Shown: positions 40,151-49,268 of the stretch, in pieces
Numbering within the stretch: position 1 is the stretch's first letter
Layout: every line of letters begins with the position of its first letter
Source: Azospirillum brasilense
GTDB lineage: Bacteria; Pseudomonadota; Alphaproteobacteria; Azospirillales; Azospirillaceae
Direction: 5' to 3'
Assembly: GCF_005222205.1 (NCBI RefSeq)
Contig: NZ_CP032347.1
Coordinates: 372,001-436,000, forward strand
Length of the DNA stretch: 64,000 nt
Notes under the pieces: model-generated
What the model was told of the DNA's origin: nothing
What the model saw: the letters and a program-made list of their open reading frames with translations, nothing else
Database searches by the model: none
Made by a program: the position numbers and the translations under genes

Positions 40151-41710
40151 TCACGGCGTGGCGGCGATCCCGTCCGCCGCCGGCAGGAGGGGCGGGTTGG
40201 CCCAGGCGGTGCGGGAATCGATCTCCAGTTCGAAATCGGAAAAGACGGTTCGCCCGTACAGGCCGTGACCGCGATCCGGGATGTCGGTGAAAAGATGAAG
40301 CGCCATCGGCCCCGACCAGGGCGCCGCCAGCACCGCCGCGAGGTCGAGCGGACGGCGTGGCTCCTCCAGCACCATCCAACCGCTGGAGGCGAGGACGCCC
40401 TCCTCCCGCTCCGCCTCGTCCACCGTCAGCGCCGGCGGCGCCACCACCAGCTTGCAGGCGATGGCGGTGCGGCAGCGCGGATCGTCGATCACCGCCCGCA
40501 CCCGCACCGCCACGGCGCCCGGCACCTCGTCCAGCGGGATGTGCGCCGCGGTGACGACGCCGTGCAGCGGGTGGAGCAGGACACGCCCGCCGCGCAGCAG
40601 GCCGAACCAGGGGAAGGTCGCCTCGAACTCGCGGCCCTTGCGCAGTTGCGCCAGCACCGGTTCGGTCAGCGGCCAGACCATGCGATCGGGCGCCGGACGG
40701 GGTGCCAGATGGCCGGCCGGCCCGTAGTCCAGCCCCGGCAGCCCACCCCACAGCCGCAGCGCCAGCATGGCTGGCTGCCCGACGGCGCGGGCCGGCGGCG
40801 CGACGGCGTACTCGTCGAGCAGGCCGGCTTGGGCCAGCGAGAGGCGCGGCGCCTCCGTCACCACCCCGGTGGCGCCGATCCGCAGATCGACAAGGCGATC
40901 CATCCGGGTCGACGCGGCGGGCAGGCGCAACGGCAGCCAGCCGGACCTCAACTCGCCGAAGGACAGCGTCCATGCCGCGATGGTCTCCCCGGTCTCAACC
41001 CCCGTCAGGGCGACGGCGAGCGCCCCGCTTCCCTTCGGCGCTTGATCCAGATGCAGGTCGAGTCCGGCCAACCCCCGCGCTCCCGCCGGCAGGCGCTGGA
41101 CGATCTCGGCGGCGCCCGCTGGATTCCGGCCATGACGCAGCGGCACCGTCAGCGCGCCCACCGGGCGCGGCGTGGCGAAGACCAGCCGCGGCGGGCTGAG
41201 GCGCAGGGCGTCGAGAAGCTCCACCGCCTCCGGCGGCAGGCGGACGGAGCGGCCCCATTCCTCCCGCAAGGTGGACAGGGTCCGCTGAAGCCCGGCGTTG
41301 CGGCGGTGCAGACCGTCGATCTCTCCGAAGGCTTGGGCCAACAGACCGTGCAGCAGCGTGGAGGCGTCGCCCATCATCAGCGGCGGCGCGCTGCCCGGCC
41401 CGCCGGTTTCCTCCCACCAGCCGAGCAACCGCTCGGCGTCCCGCCGCGCCGCCTCGTCGCCGCACCACACCGCCCGGACGGCGGACGGCGGGATGGCCAG
41501 CGTGCGCAACGCCGCACCCTCCTCCGCCGCGCCCTCCTCCGCCGCGGCGTCCCCGGACAGCAGCAGATGGCCGCCGTCGTGACGGACCAGCCGCAGCCGA
41601 CGAAGGGGCACAGCGCCCGCTTCCAGCCCCGTGACGGCGCCGACAGCGATGATCTTCGGCGTGCCGTCGTAGAGGGAGGCGAACTGGGCCGCGGGGGCGG
41701 AGAGCTTCAT
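40151..41710 (-). CDS. Unknown protein in glycosyltransferase locus (possibly DUF6212-like)
   Basis: A 519-residue protein without membrane segments or signal peptide. Visible parts: an N-terminal domain with a nucleotide- or ligand-binding look (IIAVGAVTGLEAGAVPLRRL, VRAVWCGDEAARRDAERLL), a coiled-coil-like stretch (FGEIDGLHRRNAGLQRTLST), then a beta-rich second half with carbohydrate-binding-like features (GWLPLRLPAASTRMDRLVDL and repeated short strands). The resemblance to DUF6212 is from memory and tentative. The start at 41710 (MKLSAPAAQFASLYDG) is 17 bases after the glycosyltransferase stop, so the two genes are cotranscribed. It may assist or regulate that enzyme (inference). Confidence 0.65.
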   Translation of the reverse strand: MKLSAPAAQFASLYDGTPKIIAVGAVTGLEAGAVPLRRLRLVRHDGGHLLLSGDAAAEEGAAEEGAALRTLAIPPSAVRAVWCGDEAARRDAERLLGWWEETGGPGSAPPLMMGDASTLLHGLLAQAFGEIDGLHRRNAGLQRTLSTLREEWGRSVRLPPEAVELLDALRLSPPRLVFATPRPVGALTVPLRHGRNPAGAAEIVQRLPAGARGLAGLDLHLDQAPKGSGALAVALTGVETGETIAAWTLSFGELRSGWLPLRLPAASTRMDRLVDLRIGATGVVTEAPRLSLAQAGLLDEYAVAPPARAVGQPAMLALRLWGGLPGLDYGPAGHLAPRPAPDRMVWPLTEPVLAQLRKGREFEATFPWFGLLRGGRVLLHPLHGVVTAAHIPLDEVPGAVAVRVRAVIDDPRCRTAIACKLVVAPPALTVDEAEREEGVLASSGWMVLEEPRRPLDLAAVLAAPWSGPMALHLFTDIPDRGHGLYGRTVFSDFELEIDSRTAWANPPLLPAADGIAATP

Positions 41711-41726
41711 GATGACGACACCCCTC

Positions 41727-43874
41727 TCAGGCGGCCGTGGAGGTTTCGGGAAGACACGAGGACAGAGGCGCGCAGGCGGTCCAATCGGAATCGGCGTCCG
41801 GCTCCGCCGCATCCTCCCAGCGCCGCAACTTGTCCGGTGGGAACCCCAGCGCCTGGCAGAGACGATAGGTCCGGGCGTCGAGGGGCACGACGGTCTGGTA
41901 GGCATGTTCGAAGGCGGCACAGCCGTTGACCGCATCAGCAAGGGACGGCGCGTCCGGGACGGTGGACGCGCCCAGCAACGCCCAGCCCGTCACGCCGAGC
42001 GCGCGCAGCCGGCCCATCAGCGGGTGCGCCGCGCCGTGCCGCACGGTCACGACGAGATCGAAGACGGCCAGCGTGCCGACCGCCCTATCCTCCTCCACCG
42101 CATCCCAGGGACGCAGAGGCGTGCCCAGATAGGCGTCGCGGTCGGTCAGCGGGCGTTCCGGCAGCACCAGCGGCGACGGATGAGGGATGACCGACGCGAA
42201 CGACTCAACCAACTCGGCTGCCAGGGTCAGATCCCTGCCCCCCATCGCCACCAGATGCGCGTCATAGCCCTTCCCGGCCAGCCAGCGGGCCATGTGGGCG
42301 GCGCTCCCCAGCGCCCCCGCATCGGCGGGATCGGCCACCAGCGCGGCCAAACGCCGGTGCCCGGCGGGGGGAAGAAGCGGCAGCACCGAGGGCAGCCGAT
42401 GCACCGTCTGATAGACATCCTCCGGCGTGGCGACCCCGGCGCGGTAACGGTCGATGGGCGCCGCCGCCCAGCCGCCGTTGGACGGCCGCGACCACGCCAC
42501 GGCCATCGCCTCGCGCAGCGTGGACAGAGCGGCATCGGCGCCGGCCGGCGGTTGCGCCGCGCCGGGCAGCGCCAGGGTGAGGCTCAGCCGGGCCTCGGCG
42601 CAGGGCTTGCGGGGGTCCCGCTCCAGCAAAGGGGTGTCCGCCGGCTGGCGCCGAACGAGGTCGAGCAGGGCCGCGGTGGGCAGCATCGCCACCGCCGCCC
42701 CGCCGTCCGGCAAGGGGAACGGCGCGTCCGCCTGCAATCCTACGGGCGCGCCGGACCAGGACAGCGCGCAACCACTCTCCACCGCCCGCGCCGTCACCGC
42801 GGCACGCACCAGGGTCGCCTGGGCCGCCGCGCGCTCCAGGACCCACAGGGCGCCGCGCAGCAGACGGTGGCGCGTCAGCAGCTCGTAAAGGCCGGAGTCC
42901 ATCACCGCCAGCAGGCCGGGGCACTCCCCGTAGCCCGGCCGCTCCGGCGCGCGCAAGGCGCGGCGCACGAAGTCGGCGAGTGGCACATCCTCCTCGCCCG
43001 CCGCGGGGTCGGTGACGCAGCGGACAATGGCGCGGTCGGGCAGATACACCGCGTAGCGCCGACCGACCGCCGCCTCCGCCCGCAGCACGGCCCGAACCCC
43101 GAACAGCGCCGGGTGGCGCTTCTGGATGTGGGTCAGGATGGGGCGGTAATCGCGTTCCGATTCGGTCAGCATGCTCTCGCCGCGGCGGCGGTAGCCGAAG
43201 CCGGTGCCCGGGACATGAACGCCGTGGAAACCGCGTTCCAGCCCCTGCAGCCAGAACTCCCAGTCCTCGCTGCCCTGGCGCATCGCCTCATCGAAGCGGG
43301 CGCCGCTGTCGAGCAGGCGGCGCGACGCCATGCTGCCCGCCTCGCTGACGTTGCGGAACAGGTGTTCCAGCGGCGAATAGGCCCCGGACATGTCGCAGAA
43401 CTCGAAGAAGCCGAACTTGTCGACGTCCGGATAGGCCCAGCCGACCTCCGGCCCCGCCGCCCGCAGCGCGTCCAGCATCCGTTGCAGCAGATGGGGCCGG
43501 ATGCGGTTGTCGGAATCGAGGAAGTAGACCGCCTCCAGCGCCGGAAAGGCGTCCAGCGCGAAGGCGATCCCGCTGTTGCGCGCCGCGCTCAGCCCGGCGT
43601 TGCGCTTGTGCAGGCAATAGAGCCGCCCCGGATGGGCGGCCGCGAACTCCCGGCACACCCGTTCCGTTTCCGGAAAGGGACAGCCGTCGTTGACCACCAC
43701 CACCGCGTAGGCGAAGTCCGTGTCCTGGGCGAGCGCGGTGGACAACGCTTCGACCAGCAGGCCCGAATGCTTGTAGGTCGGCACGACGATGGCCGCGCGG
43801 ACGTCTTCGGCGTCACCGGACCCTGAAGCGGTGTGAGTTCCAACGGAATGCATGGGCGGACGCAGTGGTGACAC
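41727..43874 (-). CDS. Large family 2 glycosyltransferase
   Basis: A 715-residue protein. The N-terminal GT-A domain has AAIVVPTYKHSGLLVEALST, VVVVNDGCPFPETE, NAGLSAARNSGIAFAL and the DxD-type FLDSDNRI, followed by GSEDWEFWLQGL. These are complete GT2 features. After about residue 330 an unassigned region follows, and the last 250 residues (HMARWLAGKGYDAHLVAMGG, TLAVFDLVVTVRHGAAHPLM) look like half of a GT-B fold. It probably builds a surface or protein-linked glycan. GTG at 43874 is the longest start; ATG at 43853 is equally plausible. It is the first gene of a two-gene operon with the unknown protein downstream. Confidence 0.85.
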   Translation of the reverse strand: MSPLRPPMHSVGTHTASGSGDAEDVRAAIVVPTYKHSGLLVEALSTALAQDTDFAYAVVVVNDGCPFPETERVCREFAAAHPGRLYCLHKRNAGLSAARNSGIAFALDAFPALEAVYFLDSDNRIRPHLLQRMLDALRAAGPEVGWAYPDVDKFGFFEFCDMSGAYSPLEHLFRNVSEAGSMASRRLLDSGARFDEAMRQGSEDWEFWLQGLERGFHGVHVPGTGFGYRRRGESMLTESERDYRPILTHIQKRHPALFGVRAVLRAEAAVGRRYAVYLPDRAIVRCVTDPAAGEEDVPLADFVRRALRAPERPGYGECPGLLAVMDSGLYELLTRHRLLRGALWVLERAAAQATLVRAAVTARAVESGCALSWSGAPVGLQADAPFPLPDGGAAVAMLPTAALLDLVRRQPADTPLLERDPRKPCAEARLSLTLALPGAAQPPAGADAALSTLREAMAVAWSRPSNGGWAAAPIDRYRAGVATPEDVYQTVHRLPSVLPLLPPAGHRRLAALVADPADAGALGSAAHMARWLAGKGYDAHLVAMGGRDLTLAAELVESFASVIPHPSPLVLPERPLTDRDAYLGTPLRPWDAVEEDRAVGTLAVFDLVVTVRHGAAHPLMGRLRALGVTGWALLGASTVPDAPSLADAVNGCAAFEHAYQTVVPLDARTYRLCQALGFPPDKLRRWEDAAEPDADSDWTACAPLSSCLPETSTAA

Positions 43875-44005
43875 GACATCGTCGATAGCACCGCTTCCGC
43901 TTGCCTCCGATGTGACAATTCGTGGACAGGAATGTTCGGGCCGGGCGCTGCCCTATGCTTGAACTCTGATGATAGGGGAAAACTTATCACTGAAGGCGCC
44001 GCAGA

Positions 44006-44752
44006 CTACTTGTTCGCATTCCCTAAAGTCATCTGGGACGTCCCTTCCTCGGACAGGTACTTCTGCGCAAAAACCTTGGATTGGCTCGAAAGCACCTTAT
44101 CAAAGGTCGCGGAGTTGAATCCCAGATCCTTTAATTTCTGGCCCGCCGCCTGCTCTTTGGACGTTGCGAAGAAACGCTCATCGCCCCCTTTGAGGGTGTA
44201 GGCTTTCATGGGCATGCCGATACCAGCCAGTTGATCCCAGGAATTCTGCATCTCCTTCAGGTCTTCGCTCAACTTGCTCAGCGCGGCCAAGCGGTCTTGG
44301 GGACTCACCCCTGGTGCATGCATGGCGGCGCGCCGGCTCTCCAACTCCGACTCCATACGATCCGAGATGGCTTTCATGCTTATCTGCCGCGCCTCGCCTT
44401 CAGGGGTGCGCCCAGCCTCGGCGTCCTCCCTGGCGGATTGCCAGAACGCCTTCTTGCGCTCCGATTTCAATGCGGACGACAGCGCATCGTTGAGTTCGTC
44501 CGCCGACAGCGCCCCGCTGGAAACGAGCTTGCCAAGCGACGTCCGATCCTCCGCCGAGAGATTCGTGAACAGGTCGAGCGTATCACCTTTGAGCGCCGAC
44601 GCCAGATCGCTGAGATCGACCTTGTCGGTCTTGGAGCCGGAGGCCGATCCGGTCCCGTCCGTGGCGCCGGTCTTTGCAGCGGTGGGTTTCGTCTGCACGG
44701 AGGCCGCGGCGGTGGCCTGGAACAAGGATGCCGAAACGTCGGAAATTCCCAT
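44006..44752 (-). CDS. Hypothetical protein, 248 residues
   Basis: Not recognised. The ATG at 44752 has GGAGGAAG upstream. The first 45 residues are low-complexity Ala/Thr/Ser/Lys. Then comes a helical acidic stretch with regular leucines (KVDLSDLASALKGDTLDLF, SLGKLVSSGALSADELNDAL), a charged helical region, and a C-terminal part DERFFATSKEQAAGQKLKDL. No signal peptide or membrane segment is seen. Codon use is less GC-rich than its neighbours, and the upstream DNA (44808-44860) is very AT-rich, so it may have been acquired separately or be driven by an unusually strong promoter. Confidence 0.7.
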   Translation of the reverse strand: MGISDVSASLFQATAAASVQTKPTAAKTGATDGTGSASGSKTDKVDLSDLASALKGDTLDLFTNLSAEDRTSLGKLVSSGALSADELNDALSSALKSERKKAFWQSAREDAEAGRTPEGEARQISMKAISDRMESELESRRAAMHAPGVSPQDRLAALSKLSEDLKEMQNSWDQLAGIGMPMKAYTLKGGDERFFATSKEQAAGQKLKDLGFNSATFDKVLSSQSKVFAQKYLSEEGTSQMTLGNANK

Positions 44753-44949
44753 GGCTTCCTCCGGTGACTCTGAACGCATGGCGAGCAACACCGGGCCATC
44801 TGAAGCCAATATTATGAAGGATAAATTAATAAAAAATACCTATATTTCTAATGATTAGATCTCAAACCATCAATGGTTCCAAATCTTCGTTCTCCGCAAG
44901 AAGAACAGACTGACGGAGCATCGCTCCGCACAGCCTGCCCTCCTGTTCG

Positions 44950-46284
44950 TTACGCGAGATCAAGCCGCCCGCTCTTTGCCACCGCGCTCAGAAAGCGGTA
45001 GCTGTCCTTGGGCGTGCGGACCAACGTGTCGTAATCGACGCGAACGATGCCGAACCGCTTCGACAGGCCGAAGGCCCATTCGAAATTGTCCAGCAGGCTC
45101 CAGCACAGATAGCCCTTCACGTTGCAGCCATCGGCCAGGGCGCGGCCGACCGACGCCACATGGTCGCGCAGGAAGGCCACGCGCTCCGCGTCGTGCACCT
45201 GCCCGTCCGGCGTTACCACGTCGTCATAGGCCGCACCATTCTCGGCGATGAAGACGGCGGGGTTGCCGTAGTCGCGCTTGAACTCCATCAGCAGGTCGTA
45301 GAGCCCGTCGGGCTGCACCGGCCAGGCCATGGCGGTCCAGCGGTCGCAATGGGCGTCCCCCCACCACACGTCGAACGGATGGCCCGTCTCGTGCTTCATG
45401 GTCATGCGCGAGTAATAGTTGATGCCCAGCAGGTCGATGGGGAAGCGGATCGCTTCCTCGTCGCCGGGCAGCACGAAGTCCTTCATCCGCTCGGCCATCA
45501 GCTCCGGGATCCTGCCGCGCATCACGCCGTCCAGGGCCACCCGGTTCCACACCGCGTCCCAACGGGCCGCCGCCGCGACGTCCTCCGCGCGGTCGCTCTC
45601 GGCCCGGCAGGGCTGGAGGTTGATGACGGTGCCGAGCGTCAGGTCCGCATGCTCCGCCGATATGGCGCGGAGCGCCGCCCCTTGCGCCAGATTCTGGTGG
45701 TGCAGCGCGCGCAGGATGCCCGTCTCGCCCAACTTGTGGCCGGGCGCGTGCTCGCCCGTGCCATAGCCGTGGGTGGCGACCACGTTCGGCTCGTTCAGCA
45801 TCATCCAGTCCTTCACCCGGTCGGCGAGCCGGGCGGCGACGATGCGGGCATAGTCGGCGAAGGGGCCGACGATTTCCCGGCCCTGCCAGCCCCCGCGGTC
45901 CTCCAGCGGCTGCGGCAGATCCCAATGGTACAGGCAGGCCATCGGCCGGATGCCGGCGGCCAACAGCCCGTCCACGAGCCGGTCGTAGAAGTCGAGCCCC
46001 GCCGTGTTCACCGCCCCCGTCCCGCTCGGCAGGATGCGCGGCCAGGCGATGGAGAAGCGGTAGGCGTTGAATCCCGCGTCCTTCAGCAGGGCGATGTCCT
46101 CCGCCCAGCGGTGGTAATGGTCGCAGGCGACGGCGGCGCTGCTGCCGTCCTGGATGCGCCCGGCCTCGGTGAAGGTGTCCCACACGCAGGGGCCGCGCCC
46201 GTCCTCGTGAATCGCCCCCTCGATCTGATAGGCCGCGGTGGACGCCCCCCACAGGAAGTCCTTGGGAAAAGTGAAGAGTGCCAT
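44950..46284 (-). CDS. GH1 beta-glucosidase (copy 3)
   Basis: A 444-residue family 1 glycoside hydrolase. FPKDFLWGASTAAYQIEGA starts the protein. The acid/base is Glu165 in the canonical MLNEPNVV and the nucleophile lies in VFIAENGAAY. It is less similar to the two GH1 copies at 31-34 kb, which have NEF. ATG 46284 follows AAGGGAG; a longer frame from 46353 is rejected. It is divergent from a GH4 glycosidase, and the 198-base gap would contain both promoters, so the two may be co-regulated for use of one plant-derived glycoside mixture (inference). Confidence 0.93.
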   Translation of the reverse strand: MALFTFPKDFLWGASTAAYQIEGAIHEDGRGPCVWDTFTEAGRIQDGSSAAVACDHYHRWAEDIALLKDAGFNAYRFSIAWPRILPSGTGAVNTAGLDFYDRLVDGLLAAGIRPMACLYHWDLPQPLEDRGGWQGREIVGPFADYARIVAARLADRVKDWMMLNEPNVVATHGYGTGEHAPGHKLGETGILRALHHQNLAQGAALRAISAEHADLTLGTVINLQPCRAESDRAEDVAAAARWDAVWNRVALDGVMRGRIPELMAERMKDFVLPGDEEAIRFPIDLLGINYYSRMTMKHETGHPFDVWWGDAHCDRWTAMAWPVQPDGLYDLLMEFKRDYGNPAVFIAENGAAYDDVVTPDGQVHDAERVAFLRDHVASVGRALADGCNVKGYLCWSLLDNFEWAFGLSKRFGIVRVDYDTLVRTPKDSYRFLSAVAKSGRLDLA

Positions 46285-46482
46285 GACGGGGACTCCCTTG
46301 AAGTGATCATGCTGCGGACGCGCTGTTGCGAGCGCGAAGGCCATGTTGCGCAAGCGAAGAAATCACCACGCTTATTCTGACCATCAGGTATAGTCTCTTC
46401 GTCTTAACAAGTGTATGCTTCACCCAAGGCGGCTGCCCTGACAAATCAGCACAGCGGCATTCCCACCGGCGGGAGGCATCCC

Positions 46483-47778
46483 ATGGCCGTTACCACCCCC
46501 AAGACCACCAAGATCGTCTTCCTGGGCGCCGGCAGCGCGGCCTTCGGTCTGAGCATGTACCGTGACCTCTTCACCACGACGGAGTTGGCGGGCAGCACCC
46601 TGACGCTGGTCGACACCAACCCGACGGCGCTCGACCGCATGACCGCGCTGGCCCGCCTGCTGAACGCCAAGGGCGGCGCCGGCCTGATCATCGAACAGAC
46701 CACCGATCGCCGCGCCGCCCTGGACGGCGCCGAATTCGTCGTCAACTCCGTCGCCATCGACCGCAACCGCCTGTGGAAGCTCGATTTCGAGGTGCCGAAG
46801 AAGCATGGCGTCCGCCACACGCTGGGCGAGAACGGCGGCCCGGGCGGCCTGTTCTTCACGCTGCGCACCCTGCCCCTGATCTTCGACTTCGCCCGCGATA
46901 TCGAGGAACTGTGCCCGGACGCCCAGTTCATCAACCTGTCCAATCCGGAAAGCCGAGTCGTCCTCGGCCTCGGCAAGTACACCAAGGTCAAGACGCTGGG
47001 GCTGTGCCACGGCATCTTTCTGGCGCGCTGGTTCATCTGCCAGATCCTCGGCATGGCCGAAAAGGACGTGGAGGTCTGGGGGGCCGGGCTGAACCACTTC
47101 CAGTGGCTGATGCACATCCGCGACAAAGCGAGCGGACGCGACCTCTACCCGATGCTGCGGGTGAAGGAGAAGACCCACGACCCGGCCTTCACACCGCTGA
47201 CCCGCCGCCTGTTCAACAGCTTCGGCCTGTGGCCGACCTGCAGCGACGATCATCTGGGCGAATATCTGCCCTACGGCTGGGAAGGCGGGGAGCATGGATT
47301 CGACTTCGCGGAGGACGAGCGCGGGCGCGGCATCCTCAACGCGCTGATGGACGGAACGATCGCCGGGACGACGCCGGTGCCGGACGACTGGACGCAACCA
47401 TCCTGGGGCGAGCGGGCGGTGCAGGTCATCGCCGGGGTTCTGCACAACCAGAAGCGCTTCATTGAATCGGGGATCGTCTACAACCAGGGCGCCATCCCCA
47501 ACCTGCCGCCCGATCTGGCGGTGGAGGTGCCGCTGCTGGCCGACGCGGCGGGCGTCCACCCGGTCTCGCTCGGCCCCCTCCCCGACCCGATCGCCAAACT
47601 GCTGCACGTCCAGGCGAGCGTGCAGCAACTCTCCGTCGAGGCGGCGGTCCACGCCTCGAAGGAACTGGCGCTCCAGGCCCTGCTGATCGACCCGGTGGTG
47701 AACTCCACCGACGCCGCCGTCAGGATCCTGGACGAGCTGTGGGAGGCGAACCGGCCCTACATCCGTCCCTGTGTGTAG
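46483..47778 (+). CDS. GH4 family alpha-glycosidase (NAD+/metal-dependent)
   Basis: A 431-residue GH4 enzyme, a family that cleaves glycosides by an oxidation-elimination mechanism using NAD+ and a divalent metal. The N-terminal Rossmann motif is IVFLGAGSAAFGLSMYRDL. NLSNPESRVVLGL and LCHGIFLARW contain the metal cysteine, and AGLNHFQWLMH the metal histidine. All appear intact. The family includes alpha-glucosidases, alpha-galactosidases and alpha-glucuronidases; sequence alone does not decide. The ATG at 46483 follows GGGAGG. It is divergent from GH1 copy 3, suggesting linked sugar use. Confidence 0.9.
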   Translation: MAVTTPKTTKIVFLGAGSAAFGLSMYRDLFTTTELAGSTLTLVDTNPTALDRMTALARLLNAKGGAGLIIEQTTDRRAALDGAEFVVNSVAIDRNRLWKLDFEVPKKHGVRHTLGENGGPGGLFFTLRTLPLIFDFARDIEELCPDAQFINLSNPESRVVLGLGKYTKVKTLGLCHGIFLARWFICQILGMAEKDVEVWGAGLNHFQWLMHIRDKASGRDLYPMLRVKEKTHDPAFTPLTRRLFNSFGLWPTCSDDHLGEYLPYGWEGGEHGFDFAEDERGRGILNALMDGTIAGTTPVPDDWTQPSWGERAVQVIAGVLHNQKRFIESGIVYNQGAIPNLPPDLAVEVPLLADAAGVHPVSLGPLPDPIAKLLHVQASVQQLSVEAAVHASKELALQALLIDPVVNSTDAAVRILDELWEANRPYIRPCV

Positions 47779-47800
47779 GAACGCGCAGGGCCGGTGCGGG

Positions 47801-48313
47801 TCAATGGGCTGGTTCGGTGTCCGGCGCGGCCGGCTTGCGGCGACCGCGCGGGGCGACCGGCTTCACCGCTTCCGCCGTCACCGGGTCCGCCTTCACGGCC
47901 TTGGCGCGGGGCGGCTTCGCCGCCTTCGGGACCGCCGGCACCGGAACCGCGGCCGGGGTTTCGGCGGAGGATTCATTCGCGGCGACCGGTTCGGCCTTGG
48001 CCTTGCGGGCGCGCGGCTTCTTGGGGGCGACCGCCTCCTCCACGACATCGACCACGGCGTTCAGGCCGACGCCCAGCAATTCGGTCGCCGCCGTCTTGGT
48101 CCGGCGGACCGCCTTCTTCACGGCGCCCGCGGCGGCGTCCTTCACCGCCGCGACCATGGCGACCGGTTCCGCCGTGGTCACCGCCCGGTCCTCGGCTTCG
48201 ATCTCGGCGCAGGCCTGCGCCCAGTGTTCTTCCCCCCGTCCCTCCGGTCGCCCGTTGCGCTCCCAGATCTCATAGGCGCGGTGGCGGATGCGGTCCTCAC
48301 GATCGCCTTGCAT
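47801..48313 (-). CDS. DUF2934 protein with Lys/Ala/Pro-rich tail
   Basis: A 170-residue protein. The first 45 residues (DREDRIRHRAYEIWERNGRP ... EEHWAQACAEIEAED) match the DUF2934 domain, a short helical domain of unknown role. The remainder is rich in Ala, Lys, Pro and Val and resembles the tails of histone-like or nucleoid-associated proteins (KKPRARKAKAE, PKAAKPPRAKAVK). ATG 48313 was chosen as the start just ahead of the domain. It converges on the GH4 gene with a 22-base gap. Confidence 0.75.
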   Translation of the reverse strand: MQGDREDRIRHRAYEIWERNGRPEGRGEEHWAQACAEIEAEDRAVTTAEPVAMVAAVKDAAAGAVKKAVRRTKTAATELLGVGLNAVVDVVEEAVAPKKPRARKAKAEPVAANESSAETPAAVPVPAVPKAAKPPRAKAVKADPVTAEAVKPVAPRGRRKPAAPDTEPAH

Positions 48314-48694
48314 TCTTCCGTCTCCAAGTGGGCTTTGGTCCAAGTGGGTTTGGCCGCAGAAACATCGACGCTCGAGGAAAACGGCGTCCTGCGCCCGTGG
48401 GTTCCCGTTTTAGTGCCCGGTTTATGTGACGATAAACGTACACAAAGAAAGCGTGCCTTAGTTCATAGGAAATTCATAGGCCCATTGCTTGTCCAGCCTC
48501 GCCAGGCAGCGGACGGTGATAGACCATGGGTTGGTGCCGCCCCGACGGCACCGGCGCTGCACCGGCTTGCGGTCCGCATAGAACCCTTCGCCGGGTTGAA
48601 GCGGGGTGCCCGGCCCAATTAACTTCGGGTGAAACGTCTTGGCAGGGGGCCGTTTGCGGCCCAGAGCCGTCACGGAAGGCAAAGAGTTCAGCGC
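48314..48694. other. Intergenic stretch without a convincing gene
   Basis: This 381-base gap separates two oppositely directed genes. Open frames within it lack ribosome-binding sites or recognisable sequence. It is AT-richer around 48410-48475. A tandem direct repeat of TTCATAGG occurs at 48462-48469 and 48473-48480 (11-base period), a possible regulator-binding array. Nothing else can be supported. Confidence 0.5.
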
Positions 48695-49042
48695 ATGTCC
48701 CTTGATCCCATGCTTCAAGCCAACCGTATTCTCACCGAAGCCATCAGCAATTACCTCCAATCCTCGAACGAGCTTGCCGCGGCGGCGGAGCGGGCGACGG
48801 CGGCCAGCGCCGGACGCGACGCGACCACCCGGCGGCTGGCCTTCCAGGAATTGTCGGAGCGTGGGAACCAGGCGCGCTTCGCCAAGAAGCACCTGACCGA
48901 TACGGTGCGCCGCCTACGGTCCACCCTGCCGCCGGCCCAGATCGAGGCGGTGGCGGCGAAGCTGGACGGGCGCGAGAGCGCCGAGAGCGCGCTGACGCTG
49001 GTCCGCACGATCCTGACCGAGAAGGTCTGGTCGGCGGCCTGA
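48695..49042 (+). CDS. Small helical protein, unknown function
   Basis: A 115-residue protein with no signal or membrane segment. It is almost wholly alpha-helical and polar (NRILTEAISNYLQSSNELAA, RLAFQELSERGNQARFAKKH, LPPAQIEAVAAKLDGRESAE). The ATG at 48695 has GGAAGG upstream. No family was recognised. It stands alone, 226 bases before argE, with no obvious operon partner. Confidence 0.6.
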   Translation: MSLDPMLQANRILTEAISNYLQSSNELAAAAERATAASAGRDATTRRLAFQELSERGNQARFAKKHLTDTVRRLRSTLPPAQIEAVAAKLDGRESAESALTLVRTILTEKVWSAA

Positions 49043-49268
49043 CCGCCCCTTTCGCCCTGCGGCGCACCGGCCCGGCCCGTATCACAACTGGTTGGACCGC
49101 TTTCCGAAGGCGACGGAAGCGTTCAATCGGCGTTCGCCGTTGGCCGCTATGCCCACGTAATTCAGACGACTCATTTGACATCGTAGGATGCAGGGGCCAG
49201 TGTCTGACTGCTAAAGATTATCACAAGCGCGGGAACGGCGCCGCCGTTCCGCAGATTGGATCGCAAGG

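Noticed and set aside
46285..46482. LacI/GalR-like operator in the GH1/GH4 divergent gap (a TTGCGCAA palindrome)
   Set aside because: Eight bases are too short in GC-rich DNA, there is no second copy and no LacI-type regulator gene nearby.
48458..48892. Minus-strand open frame of 144 codons over the gap and the small helical protein
   Set aside because: It has no ribosome-binding site or family features and is largely antisense to the better-supported gene at 48695.
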